DNA of 64,000 nucleotides. It comes from a gamma proteobacterium HdN1 (GTDB lineage Bacteria > Pseudomonadota > Gammaproteobacteria > Pseudomonadales > Ketobacteraceae). The notes beneath the pieces are model-generated. The model was not told the origin of the DNA, made no database searches, and worked only from the letters and a program-made list of their open reading frames with translations. The number at the start of each line of letters is the position of its first letter. Within the stretch, counting starts at the first letter, position 1. The translations under genes and the position numbers were made by a program. The stretch is from assembly GCA_000198515.1 (NCBI GenBank), contig FP929140.1, positions 3,880,527 to 3,944,526 on the forward strand, in the 5' to 3' direction. Of the stretch, positions 34,612 through 46,117 are shown piece by piece.

Positions 34612-34639
34612 GCGCCGGCTACCGCTGGTCTGCCGGCGC
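34612..34639. promoter_or_regulatory. Inverted repeat, possible operator
   Basis: GCGCCGGC and its reverse complement GCCGGCGC are separated by 12 bases, 4 bp downstream of the TATAGT hexamer. A repressor site or a hairpin in the thiolase leader are both possible. Confidence 0.4.
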
Positions 34640-34751
34640 AGTGTGGCAGATAGTAATGGACATGGCGCAAAATTGGAATTGACCCATATAGGGTGATGGC
34701 TAGGCCGTCCAGCCAATGATGCTAAAAAATGAATCGGTACACTTCGTTTCC

Positions 34752-34785
34752 ACTAGAACGTAGTCACCAGTAGAACGTAGTCACC
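34752..34785. repeat. 17-bp tandem repeat, 2 copies
   Basis: ACTAGAACGTAGTCACC is followed directly by AGTAGAACGTAGTCACC, ending 15 bp before the thiolase start codon. Confidence 0.92.
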
Positions 34786-34800
34786 AAGCAGGATGATCGC

Positions 34801-36084
34801 ATGAAAGTAAACACCGTAAGACGCGTCGCTATTCTAGGCGGCAACCGCATTCCCTTCGCTCGTTCCAACACCGCTTACTCGGAAGCAAGCAACCAAGACA
34901 TGCTTACTGCTGCTCTGAACGGTTTGATTGAGCGCTTCAAGCTCCAAGGGGAGCGCATGGGTGAAGTCGTCGCTGGCGCCGTCATCAAACATTCACGCGA
35001 TTTCAACCTCACTCGTGAGTGCGTGCTCAGTACAGCGTTAGCACCCGAAACCCCTGCTTACGACATTCAGCAAGCCTGTGGAACCGGCCTCGAAGCCGCG
35101 ATCCTCGTAGCCAACAAAATCGCACTTGGCCAGATCGACTGCGGTATCGCGGGGGGGAGCGACACCACTTCCGACGCGCCCATTGGAATCAGTGAAGGTC
35201 TGCGCAGCATTCTGCTCGAAATGAACCGCGCTAAAACCAATGCCGACCGCCTGAAGGCGCTGGCGCGCTTCCGCCCACAGCACCTGATGCCGCTGATCCC
35301 GAACAACGGTGAGCCGCGCACTGGCCTGTCGATGGGTGATCACTGCGAAATCACTGCAAAAGAGTGGGACATCAAACGCGAAGACGAAGATCGTCTCGCC
35401 TACGAAAGCCATACCAAAATGGCCAAAGCCTACGATGAAGGCTTTTTTGCCGACATGATCACCCCCTATCAAGGGCTGGCTCGCGATAACAACCTGCGCG
35501 GCGACACCACCATCGAAAAACTGGCTTCCCTCAAGCCCTGCTTCGACCGCGAAAACGGCACCCTAACCGCAGCCAATAGCACCCCGCTTACCGACGGCGC
35601 ATCTTGCGTATTGCTGGCAAGCGAAGAGTGGGCGGCACAGCGTGGCTTGCCCGTGCTGGCTTACCTCAGCTTCTCCGAAGTTGCCGCAGTTGACTTCGTT
35701 GGCAAAAAAGAAGGTCTACTGATCGCTCCTGCCTACGCAGTGCCACGCATGCTGGATCGTGCTGGCCTCACCCTGCAAGATTTCGATTTCTATGAAATTC
35801 ACGAAGCCTTTGCTGCACAAGTGCTGTACACCCTGAAAGCATGGGAAACCGAGAGCTTCTGTAAAGAAAAACTCGGCCGCAACAGCGTGCTGGGCAGCAT
35901 CGACCGTAGCAAGCTCAACGTCAAAGGCAGCTCGCTCGCTGCAGGGCACCCGTTTGCTGCAACTGGCGGGCGCATTATCCACACTGCCGCAAAACTGCTG
36001 GCAGAAAAAGGCAAGGGGCGTGCGCTGATCTCCATCTGTGCAGCCGGTGGCCAAGGTGTGACTGCGATCCTTGAGCGTGACTGA
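34801..36084 (+). CDS. Acetyl-CoA C-acyltransferase (FadI-type thiolase)
   Basis: 427 residues. DIQQACGTGLEAAI holds the acyl-carrying cysteine near residue 93. YEIHEAFAAQVL, AAGHPFAATGGRI and SICAAGGQGVTAIL supply the two catalytic histidines and the second cysteine. The insertion-rich N-terminal region and the length of about 430 match FadI-like thiolases rather than the 390-residue PhaA/AtoB type. It cleaves or forms 3-oxoacyl-CoA with CoA or acetyl-CoA. Ribosome-binding site AGGA lies 8 nt before the ATG. The paired, divergent FabG-like reductase suggests joint regulation. A terminator follows at 36174. Confidence 0.9.
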   Translation: MKVNTVRRVAILGGNRIPFARSNTAYSEASNQDMLTAALNGLIERFKLQGERMGEVVAGAVIKHSRDFNLTRECVLSTALAPETPAYDIQQACGTGLEAAILVANKIALGQIDCGIAGGSDTTSDAPIGISEGLRSILLEMNRAKTNADRLKALARFRPQHLMPLIPNNGEPRTGLSMGDHCEITAKEWDIKREDEDRLAYESHTKMAKAYDEGFFADMITPYQGLARDNNLRGDTTIEKLASLKPCFDRENGTLTAANSTPLTDGASCVLLASEEWAAQRGLPVLAYLSFSEVAAVDFVGKKEGLLIAPAYAVPRMLDRAGLTLQDFDFYEIHEAFAAQVLYTLKAWETESFCKEKLGRNSVLGSIDRSKLNVKGSSLAAGHPFAATGGRIIHTAAKLLAEKGKGRALISICAAGGQGVTAILERD

Positions 36085-36133
36085 GCTTCGATGGGTTGAT
36101 CTTCGAGAGGCTGAGCTTCGAGTGACTGAGCTT
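36083..36133. repeat. 15-bp tandem repeat, 3 copies plus a partial one, starting in a stop codon
   Basis: GAGCTTCGATGGGTT, GATCTTCGAGAGGCT and GAGCTTCGAGTGACT, then GAGCTT. The first copy begins inside the thiolase stop codon (36082-36084). Confidence 0.85.
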
Positions 36134-36173
36134 ATTCGGTCGTTGAGCTCTTCAGTTCGTTGAACTCCTCAAT

Positions 36174-36212
36174 AAAGCGCTCGCGGGGCTAGACCCTGCG
36201 AGCGCTTTTTTT
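36174..36212 (+). terminator. Intrinsic terminator after the thiolase gene
   Basis: The arms AAAGCGCTCGC and GCGAGCGCTTT have a G/C-rich inner loop and are followed by a run of seven or more T. Confidence 0.92.
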
Positions 36213-36339
36213 GAAGAGTAACCAGACTGTGCAGTCACGCCAATAGGTTTGCAGTGTAATCCGCCTTAGGCTAGGCATAATAGCTTCCATCTAATCGCGC
36301 CGCTTAGCTTGCGCTTGCCGCTAGGGCTTACGTGAGTGA

Positions 36340-39301
<2,962 letters not shown>

Positions 39302-39305
<4 letters not shown>

Positions 39306-40120
39306 AGTAACGCCACATCTTTGAAAAATAGCTGCATCGAATTCTGATAACACGCGTCCAGAATCTGCTCGACCTCAATCGCTTTTACATTGGCAAGTGT
39401 TTGCGCAATAAACGGTAGATAGCAAGGCGCGTTTTCACGCCCGCGATAGGGAACGGGGGTTAAGAAGGGCGCGTCGGTTTCCAATAACAGGCGATCCAGC
39501 GGCGTAATCGCCACGACTTCGCGCACGTTATCCGCTTTATTAAAAGTGGTGATGCCGTTGAATCCTAGGCAAAAGCCTTCTTCCAGACAAAATTCCGCAA
39601 GCGCGAGGCCAGAGGTGAAGCTGTGTATTACGCCACGCTGGGTGAGCGTCTTACTGAAGTTTGCCAAAATTGCGCGAGTATCCTCATCTGCATCGCGCGT
39701 ATGGATTACAACGGGAAGGCCCCGATCTACAGCCCATTGCAGTTGGGTTTCAAATACCTGTTGCTGGATGCGGCGATCGCTATGCTCGTAGTAATAGTCC
39801 AAACCAATTTCGCCGACGGCCACTATTTTTTTGTGATGTAAGTTCTCTTGTATCAGCGCGGCAATTTCGTCGTTGAGCAGGCGCGCATCATGGGGGTGGA
39901 TCCCTTGGGTGCCCCACACCATCTCATGTTCTTGCGTAAGCGCGAGAACAGCCTCTTGGTTGTCAGGGGAGACGCCAATGGTAACAATGCGCTCAACGCC
40001 AATGCTCTGTGCGTCCGTTAGGAGCTCGTGCAGCGGCTTTGCCTTCAGGTAATCAAGGTGACAGTGGGTTTCGATGATCGGCTTGCCAAATTGCGGTATG
40101 GGTTTGAGTTTGCTGCTCAT
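39302..40120 (-). CDS. TatD-family metal-dependent hydrolase
   Basis: 272 residues. ETHCHLDYL at the N-terminus (HxH metal ligands), VAVGEIGLDYYYEHSD (glutamate ligand), VVIHTRDADEDT, VIHSFTSG and LLLETDAPFLTP (terminal aspartate) complete the amidohydrolase-fold metal site of TatD/YcfH proteins. Members act as 3'-5' exonucleases or D-aminoacyl-tRNA hydrolase-like enzymes in the cytosol. Length is typical. It is convergent with the pseudouridine synthase gene and divergent from the GST-like gene. Confidence 0.9.
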
Positions 40121-40396
40121 TTGGGAAAAAAGAACCTGTTACTACTAAAGAGGAGGAGGCTAGTCTACCAATTTCGCGCCTTGAATGCGCATTGATTGAA
40201 GAAAGCTTGTTTTGTTAGGTCGCTCTGAAGGCAAATTTGCGAAATAGTTTTTTTTGGTTATGTCTTTATGACATTATTGCACTGTTTTTTGCCACGTTTT
40301 GTGCCTGCTGGCGATACCTTTGTGTGGATTTGCACGGCGTGCTGATCGCGGCAAGGAACATTCGCATGATTTTGTATATTGTAATGGAGTAAAGCA

Positions 40397-41155
40397 ATGG
40401 GCCGCATGTTGGATGTTACGAGTTCAGTTTTAGCGTCTACCGTAATGGGGTGGCGTGGAGCATCAGGGAGCAAAAAAGTAGTGCTTCCTGCTCAGCGGCC
40501 CATATTGTTTGATCGAGAAGGGGATGCGGAATGCCGCTTGGTTCGCGAAGCGCTCACCGAGCTCAATCTAGATGCCGATGTTTACCCGATGCCAGAAGGT
40601 GGCGACCGCTACGCAGCCAAGCTGCGCGAACTCTCTGGCGGCAATTCAATTCCGTTTTTATACGATCCCAACACTGGGGGGAAACACACCGGAGCAGATG
40701 CGATTACAACTTATCTGTATCGCCGCTATGCCCAGCAAGAGACGCCAAAGCCGCTCAAGGCAAGCGTCGTGAACGTCCTGAAGTCGCGTCTTGCCACGCG
40801 CGTACGGGCCGGCGCGGGAGTGAGCGCAATTCCATCGCGCCCTGCAGAAGAACTGTTGACGCTGTATAGCTTTGAAGCCAGCCCCTACTCGCGCTTGGTA
40901 AGAGAGAAGCTTTGCGAGCTGCAGCTGCCCTACACTCTGATCAACTTGGGCAAGCAGCAGCGCGCCGATGTCGGCCCTGCGAACGCGAGGCTTACGCTCA
41001 AGCCGTACAAGCCTTTGCCGAACACAAAGCGCTCAGCATTTTTTGACGAGCACGGCGATGTGATGGTGCCTTATGTGCGCGATCCGAACAGCAATCGCGG
41101 GATGTTCGAGTCTGCCGATATTGTTGAGTATCTGCTGTCTGAATATGCGCTCTAA
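40397..41155 (+). CDS. Tandem glutathione S-transferase N-terminal (thioredoxin-fold) domain protein
   Basis: 252 residues. Two thioredoxin-like GST_N units are visible: residues 35-112 (PILFDREGDAECRLVREALT, NSIPFLYDPNTGG) and residues 150-252 (LTLYSFEASPYSRLVREKLC, ADIVEYLLSEY). The helical GST C-terminal domain is absent. The first unit has a cysteine in DAECR at the active-site position and the second has SPYS. Proteins with this double arrangement occur in gammaproteobacteria, but their function is not known to me; a redox or glutathione-linked role is likely. The start has GGAG 8 nt upstream. It is followed 68 bp later by the DUF2237 gene. Confidence 0.82.
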   Translation: MGRMLDVTSSVLASTVMGWRGASGSKKVVLPAQRPILFDREGDAECRLVREALTELNLDADVYPMPEGGDRYAAKLRELSGGNSIPFLYDPNTGGKHTGADAITTYLYRRYAQQETPKPLKASVVNVLKSRLATRVRAGAGVSAIPSRPAEELLTLYSFEASPYSRLVREKLCELQLPYTLINLGKQQRADVGPANARLTLKPYKPLPNTKRSAFFDEHGDVMVPYVRDPNSNRGMFESADIVEYLLSEYAL

Positions 41156-41223
41156 CTTGTAGCACCCGATCTGTACATTCTACTCGCACTCTTCACCGCA
41201 CCGCAAAAAGGACGCCCGCTGAA

Positions 41224-41655
41224 ATGGACGGCTTGACCATTGAAATGGATGAACCCGTTAACGTATTGGGAGCACCACTACAGCCTTGCAGCCGCGCTCC
41301 TCTCACGGGCTTTTTTCGCGATGGCTGCTGTAATACGAGCGCTTATGATTTTGGTGTGCACACAATTTGCTGCGTAATGACAAAAGAGTTTTTGCAGTAT
41401 TCGCGCTTTCGCGGCAACGATCTGTCTACGCCGCAGCCAGAAATTGAATTTTTTGGCTTAAAGGAGGGGGATCGTTGGTGTTTGAGTGCGGCGCGCTGGC
41501 TGGAAGCTGCCAATTTTGGAATGGCGCCAAAAGTAGTGTTGAATGCCACACATCAGCGTAGCCTAACGGTTGTGTCGCTGGAGTTGTTGCTTCAGCATGC
41601 GTTAGAGGAGGGGGCAACAGATTTGCCCCCTGCCTCTAGTGAACGCTTAGTTTGA
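41224..41655 (+). CDS. DUF2237 family protein
   Basis: 143 residues. NVLGAPLQPCSRAPLTGFFR, DGCCNTSAYDFGVHTICCVM, RGNDLSTPQPEIEFFGLKEG and DRWCLSAARW match the DUF2237 family closely from memory, including its set of conserved cysteines. The family is small, cytosolic and of unknown function. It is often found near cofactor or redox genes; here it follows a GST-like protein. The last 9 bp overlap the 3' end of the convergent rRNA methyltransferase gene. Confidence 0.9.
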   Translation: MDGLTIEMDEPVNVLGAPLQPCSRAPLTGFFRDGCCNTSAYDFGVHTICCVMTKEFLQYSRFRGNDLSTPQPEIEFFGLKEGDRWCLSAARWLEAANFGMAPKVVLNATHQRSLTVVSLELLLQHALEEGATDLPPASSERLV

Positions 41656-43299
41656 CGCGTGGTTGCGCCAGTACTCAGCCAGCAGGATTCCTGCCGCTAC
41701 GCTGACATTGAGGCTTTCCACGTTCTTGGTTCCAGGAATAGAGATTTTCAAGTCACTGCCTTCTTGCAGTGAGCTCGACAGGCCGGTGCTTTCTTGGCCG
41801 ATCAAAAGCACTACGCGTGCGGGTAGCGGCGCAGCGAATAGGCTGGTGCCTTCGTGGCTAGAAGTTGAAACCACGGTAAATCCTTCCCGCCGACATGCAG
41901 CCAGCATGCGGCTGAAATCATCCGCTTCCAGAAGCCGAACATGTTCGCCGCCGCCTTCCGCCGTGCGAAGCGCTGCGCCTGAACGTGCAAGCGATGCGTC
42001 GCGAACCACAATGCTGCTCACTCCGAAATGGGCTGCCACGCGTAGGATTGCGCCGATGTTGTGCGGGTTGCCAAGATCTTCTAGCGCAAGAATGCAGTGT
42101 GGCTCTTCCGCGGGAGGTGGGGTGGTTTCAATCCAATGAAAGAATGATTCGGCGCCCGGGTCGCGCACCAATAGGCAAACGCCTTCGTGGTGGGTGGATT
42201 CGGTGATGCGCTCCATATCTTCACTGGTGACTAGGTGGTAGGCAAGCTTTTCGCTGGCCAAGAATTTCATCAGTTCGTTGAAGTGCTGGCGGGCCACCGC
42301 TTCCGTAAAGTAGGCGCGAATGATGTCGCTTGGGCGCTGTTCAAAGAACGCACGGCTGGCGTTCACGCCGTAGATTTTGCGCTCATTTGGATCCGCCTTG
42401 TTGGAGAGCTTCAGCGTAGAGCGGTCTGGGTTTGCACCAGCTTCTGAAGGTGGCAGTTCTTTGTTCCAAACCTGATATTTTTCTTTGCGGGGGGCAGCAG
42501 ATTGCTTTCTGCCTTCGCGCGAACTCTTGTCAATAAAGCGTGGGCCTTCCGATTTACGGCCTTCGGACGTGCGTGGTTCGCCGTCGGAGTAGCCGCCGTC
42601 GCGATAGCCGCTGTCTCTATAGCCGCCGCCATCTCGAAAACCACTGTCTCGAAAACTGCCGCCTTCGCGTCCACGGCCACCGTCACGGAACGAGGGGCTC
42701 GTATAGCGGTCGCCGCCACGAGCTCCGGCACGGCCTGCTGGGCGTTGCTTTGGCTTGTAGTCCATGCGATTGCCGAAGTCGTCGTCAAACTCCTTTGGGC
42801 GTTCGTCGCGTGGTCGGCGTGCGAAACCTTCACCTTGTTGCGCACGTGGGCCTTGTCCAAAGCCACCTTTGCGTTCACCTCGGTTGGGTGGGCCATTACG
42901 GTCGCCTCTAGGTGGGCCGTTACGGTCGCGGCCGCGATCGTCTCCACTGCGCCCTTCCCAGCGTTCGCCTCGGTTTTGGTCGTTGCCTTGCCGATCGCCA
43001 CGGCCTTGGCCGCGCCCTTCCCAGCGTTCACTCCTGTTTTGGTCGCCGCTATGACGCTCGCCTCGGTTTTGGTCGCCGTGCCCGCGTCTCTGACCTTCAA
43101 AGTTGCGATCACGTTGCGGCCGGTCGCCATCACGCGCGGGGCGATCGCCGTGTGGCCTGCGTTCGCGTGGTGCTTGGCCGTCACGTGGGGCACCGTCGCC
43201 GCGCCGAGCTTTGCCGCCAGCGCGTGGGCCGTCCGTAGGGTTGCCAGATTTCGGGCGTGCGGGGGCGCCATCGCGAGGGCGATTTGGCTTGCGATCCAT
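41647..43299 (-). CDS. SpoU-family RNA 2'-O-methyltransferase with a long Arg/Gly-rich disordered N-terminus
   Basis: 550 residues from the ATG at 43299 (GGAG 9 nt upstream); the frame runs to 43491 but through repeat DNA. Residues 295-550 are a TrmH/RlmB-type enzyme: a substrate-binding domain (KIYGVNASRAFFEQRPSDI) and the SPOUT core with LALEDLGNPHNIGAILR, VVLLIGQESTGLS and KISIPGTKNVESLNVSVA, the knot that binds SAM. The first 250 residues are low complexity, packed with RGD, RGE, DRNGPP and FRDGG units. Such Arg/Gly tails bind RNA or promote condensation in other proteins. The target nucleotide is not known; 23S rRNA or tRNA are likely. Bacterial relatives normally have short tails. Confidence 0.88.
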   Translation of the reverse strand: MDRKPNRPRDGAPARPKSGNPTDGPRAGGKARRGDGAPRDGQAPRERRPHGDRPARDGDRPQRDRNFEGQRRGHGDQNRGERHSGDQNRSERWEGRGQGRGDRQGNDQNRGERWEGRSGDDRGRDRNGPPRGDRNGPPNRGERKGGFGQGPRAQQGEGFARRPRDERPKEFDDDFGNRMDYKPKQRPAGRAGARGGDRYTSPSFRDGGRGREGGSFRDSGFRDGGGYRDSGYRDGGYSDGEPRTSEGRKSEGPRFIDKSSREGRKQSAAPRKEKYQVWNKELPPSEAGANPDRSTLKLSNKADPNERKIYGVNASRAFFEQRPSDIIRAYFTEAVARQHFNELMKFLASEKLAYHLVTSEDMERITESTHHEGVCLLVRDPGAESFFHWIETTPPPAEEPHCILALEDLGNPHNIGAILRVAAHFGVSSIVVRDASLARSGAALRTAEGGGEHVRLLEADDFSRMLAACRREGFTVVSTSSHEGTSLFAAPLPARVVLLIGQESTGLSSSLQEGSDLKISIPGTKNVESLNVSVAAGILLAEYWRNHASN

Positions 43300-43370
43300 T
43301 GAGTATCTCCAGGTGCGGGGGGAAAGTGCGCTATTGTGCACCAAAGGCGTGGCTAATCCTAGCGCTGGAC

Positions 43371-43430
43371 GTGATTGTACTGTCGTGATTGTACTGTCGT
43401 GATTGTACTTGGGCTTGGGCTTGGGCTTGG
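43371..43430. repeat. 14-bp tandem repeat then 6-bp repeat
   Basis: GTGATTGTACTGTC occurs twice and then as a partial third copy (43371-43409). It runs straight into TGGGCT repeated about 3.5 times (43410-43430). This lies between the LonB-type gene and the methyltransferase gene. Confidence 0.92.
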
Positions 43431-43460
43431 AGCGTTTTTTGCGGGCATGCTCGCGTTTGC

Positions 43461-45953
43461 TTAGCTTTTGTCGTTTTGTCGGCGTGGCCAATGGGGCAGC
43501 AGCGATTCCTCACTCATATAGCGAGTGAAGTGGTCGAGTCGCGTATTGATGCTGCGGAGGATGCATGGGTCGCTAGGTGCATGCACATCCCAAGGCAGTC
43601 CGGTAAGCAGGCTTGCCGCTGCTTCTATCGTGTCGGCTGCATAGATGTGGAATTGCCCAGCGAGTACGGCAGCCACCACGGACTGATCAAGCATTAGGTG
43701 TTTTAGATTGGCGCGTGGAATGATGACGCCTTGCGTGCCACTTAGGCCGCGCTGTTGGCAGATCGCAAAAAAGCCTTCAATTTTTTCGTTCACGCCGCCT
43801 ACTGCTTGAAGTTGGCCAAATTGGTTGACAGCACCGGTTATTGCTAGGTCTTGGCGCAGAGGAATGCGCCCGATTGCGCTCAATAACGCGCATAGCTCAG
43901 CGCCGGAAGCGCTATCGCCATCGATCTGGGCGTAAGACTGTTCGAATACTAGCGTTGCAACCACGGAAAAAGGTTTGTTTGGCAAAAAAGTATTTGTGAG
44001 GTAAGCGCTTAGGATCATCACGCCCTTGCTGTGCAAGGCGCCGGAAAGCTCTGCTTCGCGCTCGATGTTGATAATTTTGCCCTCGCCCATGCGAGCGGTT
44101 GCGGTGATGCGAGCGGGCAAGCCAAAACTGTGTGCGCCCACTTCCAGAACGGTAAGGCCGTTGATTTGGCCGATGGCGGTACCTTGGGTGTCGACCACGA
44201 GCGTGTTGCGGAGAATTTCTTGTTGTAGCTGTTGTTCAAGTTGGGCGGAGCGCAGGTGTCTTTCATGTAACGCGCGGTCTACGTGGTGGCGCTGCACTTT
44301 TATGCCTTGCTGTACGGGTTCGTGACATATTTCAGTGCTGCGTGCCCAATGGCTCGATTCGCGCAGGATATCAAGAATGGTTTGATTTCTTAGGATGAGG
44401 CGTTCGCGATCTTCGGCCAACCGGCTGGCGTATTCGATGATGCGAGCGAGTGCGTCGTCGCTAAATGGCAGTAGCTTTTCGGTTTCGATCCCTTGTTGCA
44501 TCCACGCACAGTAACGCGCGGCGTTTTCCTCGTTGTATTCGCATTCTTCGTTAAAGTCGGCGTATACCTTGAATAATTCCGTAAAATCAGGGTCGTATTC
44601 GCTCAGTAAGTGCCAAGTTTCTCGGCTTCCTAGCAGGATCAGTTTGATTTCCAGTGGGATCGGTTGCGGGGCGAGAGAAATGGTCGCATTCTGGCTCATC
44701 CACTCTTCGACGGGTTCTATTTTGATTTCGCGGCTGGTAAGGCTGCGTTTCAAGCCTTCCCAAACGTAGGGGCGTTGAAGGATTTTGTCGGCGTCCAGCA
44801 TTAGATAGCCGCCGTTGGCGCGGTGTAGTGCGCCGGGCTTGATGAGCGTCAGGTCGGTGGTCACGGTGCCTTTGTAGGCGAGGTTTTCCAAGCGGCCCAT
44901 CACGTTCTGAAACGTGGGGTTCATTTCGTAGATAATCGGCGCACAGCCGGCGTCGCCGCCGGATACCAGTGCGTTTACGCAATAACGCCTCAGCTCAGGT
45001 GATTTTGCGCGGGCTCTTGGGTTGTGTGGTGTACCGTCGTCGTTGTTATCAAGAAAATCTGGGAAATTACTGATAATGTCTTCTTTGACGGCTTCTAGGT
45101 AAGCGACAACCTCAGTTGATTGTGCATAGCGCTGCTGAAGCTGATCAATCGCTGGGGCGACGATGCGGGTGACAAACTCAAGGTTGATGGTTTCGATGGC
45201 GTCCTGCATTTCGTCTTGCCACGTGGGTAGTTCTTCGAGCAAACGGGTGAGCAGTAAGTTGTATTTTTCAAGTGCTTGGCCGATGCGCTTGCGAACGTCG
45301 TCTGGTAGTGCGTCAAATTCGGACTGTTCCAGAGCCATGCCTGCTTTGGCTGGCATCAGGCGGTAGCCTTGGGGGTTGCGGGCCATCAGAACGTCTTCGT
45401 TGAGTGCTTGAGTGGCAAGCTGCTGCACTTCCTTTGGTTCGTGCTGTTCGTGGTTTTGCTTGAGTTCGATGAGCCGGTTTCGGTATTCGTCGCTCTTGAA
45501 CGCGGCGGGTAATGAATTGAGAAGCGATAAAATCAGTCGTTCAATTTCCTTGGAAAGTGTGCGGCCCAAACCATGCGCAAGCTCAAGGGCGATGGGTTCG
45601 TGCGCGCTTTTGAAGTTGTGTACGTAACACCAATCCGAAGGTGGCTTGCAGTACTTTGCAACGGCAGTAATGACGTCTTGAGTCAGTTCGACTCTACCCG
45701 CACCAGGTGAACTGGCCACGTATAAATTGTAGCCCGTGGCATTCATGCCGATGCCGAAGCGGATCGCTTCAATTGCGCGCTCTTGGCCGTGCGCGCCCCG
45801 CCTTTCTTGGCTGCTTCCTGTATTGCGATGCTCCCCATCCGTGAGCGTACCTTGATCGGCTGATTCTTGGGTGGGGGATTTTTGGGCAGATTGGAGCCAT
45901 GCAGTAGGGCAGTGGCGGTAGAGCTGTTCGGGTGTAAGCGATTCGATGGGCAT
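43461..45953 (-). CDS. LonB-type ATP-dependent protease
   Basis: 830 residues. The N-terminal half is an AAA+ module with a modified P-loop (YVASSPGAGRVEL, Arg where Lys is usual) and a long helical insert (about 150-330). The C-terminal 250 residues are a Lon protease domain: QIDGDSASGAELCALLSAI holds the catalytic serine and VGGVNEKIEGFFAICQQRG the catalytic lysine. IQREAEL-like and RANGGYLMLDADKIL blocks fit the soluble bacterial LonB/LonH-like group (E. coli YcbZ relatives). It degrades unfolded or specific proteins; targets are unknown. No strong ribosome-binding site precedes the ATG at 45953. It is divergent from gltX. Confidence 0.9.
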   Translation of the reverse strand: MPIESLTPEQLYRHCPTAWLQSAQKSPTQESADQGTLTDGEHRNTGSSQERRGAHGQERAIEAIRFGIGMNATGYNLYVASSPGAGRVELTQDVITAVAKYCKPPSDWCYVHNFKSAHEPIALELAHGLGRTLSKEIERLILSLLNSLPAAFKSDEYRNRLIELKQNHEQHEPKEVQQLATQALNEDVLMARNPQGYRLMPAKAGMALEQSEFDALPDDVRKRIGQALEKYNLLLTRLLEELPTWQDEMQDAIETINLEFVTRIVAPAIDQLQQRYAQSTEVVAYLEAVKEDIISNFPDFLDNNDDGTPHNPRARAKSPELRRYCVNALVSGGDAGCAPIIYEMNPTFQNVMGRLENLAYKGTVTTDLTLIKPGALHRANGGYLMLDADKILQRPYVWEGLKRSLTSREIKIEPVEEWMSQNATISLAPQPIPLEIKLILLGSRETWHLLSEYDPDFTELFKVYADFNEECEYNEENAARYCAWMQQGIETEKLLPFSDDALARIIEYASRLAEDRERLILRNQTILDILRESSHWARSTEICHEPVQQGIKVQRHHVDRALHERHLRSAQLEQQLQQEILRNTLVVDTQGTAIGQINGLTVLEVGAHSFGLPARITATARMGEGKIINIEREAELSGALHSKGVMILSAYLTNTFLPNKPFSVVATLVFEQSYAQIDGDSASGAELCALLSAIGRIPLRQDLAITGAVNQFGQLQAVGGVNEKIEGFFAICQQRGLSGTQGVIIPRANLKHLMLDQSVVAAVLAGQFHIYAADTIEAAASLLTGLPWDVHAPSDPCILRSINTRLDHFTRYMSEESLLPHWPRRQNDKS

Positions 45954-46117
45954 GGATTGGCGGATTTCGGTGGGCAGGTGATTAAGAATGAAAACAGAAG
46001 TATCATTCGCACCGCTGCTCTCGGCAAGTGTTTATACTTAGCGTTTATTGCTTACCGTTTATTTTGGTTGGCGTTTATTTTTGAGTTTCGTTTCTTTCGG
46101 CGAATCAGGACTTTTTC

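Larger units (their letters stand above)
34417..34800. promoter_or_regulatory. Divergent regulatory spacer between FabG-like and thiolase genes
   Basis: 384 bp without a gene. It contains two tandem repeats (34450-34494 and 34752-34785), an inverted repeat GCGCCGGC/GCCGGCGC at 34612-34639, and a -10-like TATAGT at 34603-34608 preceded 17 bp upstream by a poor -35. The inverted repeat just after the -10 is placed like an operator for a shared regulator. Confidence 0.5.

Noticed and set aside
42411-43271. 286-codon minus-strand frame in the same region
   Set aside because: It is an alternative frame of the same repeat-rich DNA, with Ala/Thr/Lys low complexity and no domain; the real frame continues into a known enzyme.
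42502-43302. Long open frame of 266 codons on the plus strand
   Set aside because: It is antisense to the Arg/Gly-rich tail of the methyltransferase. Its Ala/Val/Thr-rich content is what low-complexity CG-rich DNA gives in the opposite frame.
43371-43491. N-terminal extension of the methyltransferase to 43491
   Set aside because: It would translate the 14-bp and 6-bp repeats (a Lys-Pro run). The ATG at 43299 has GGAG at the right distance.
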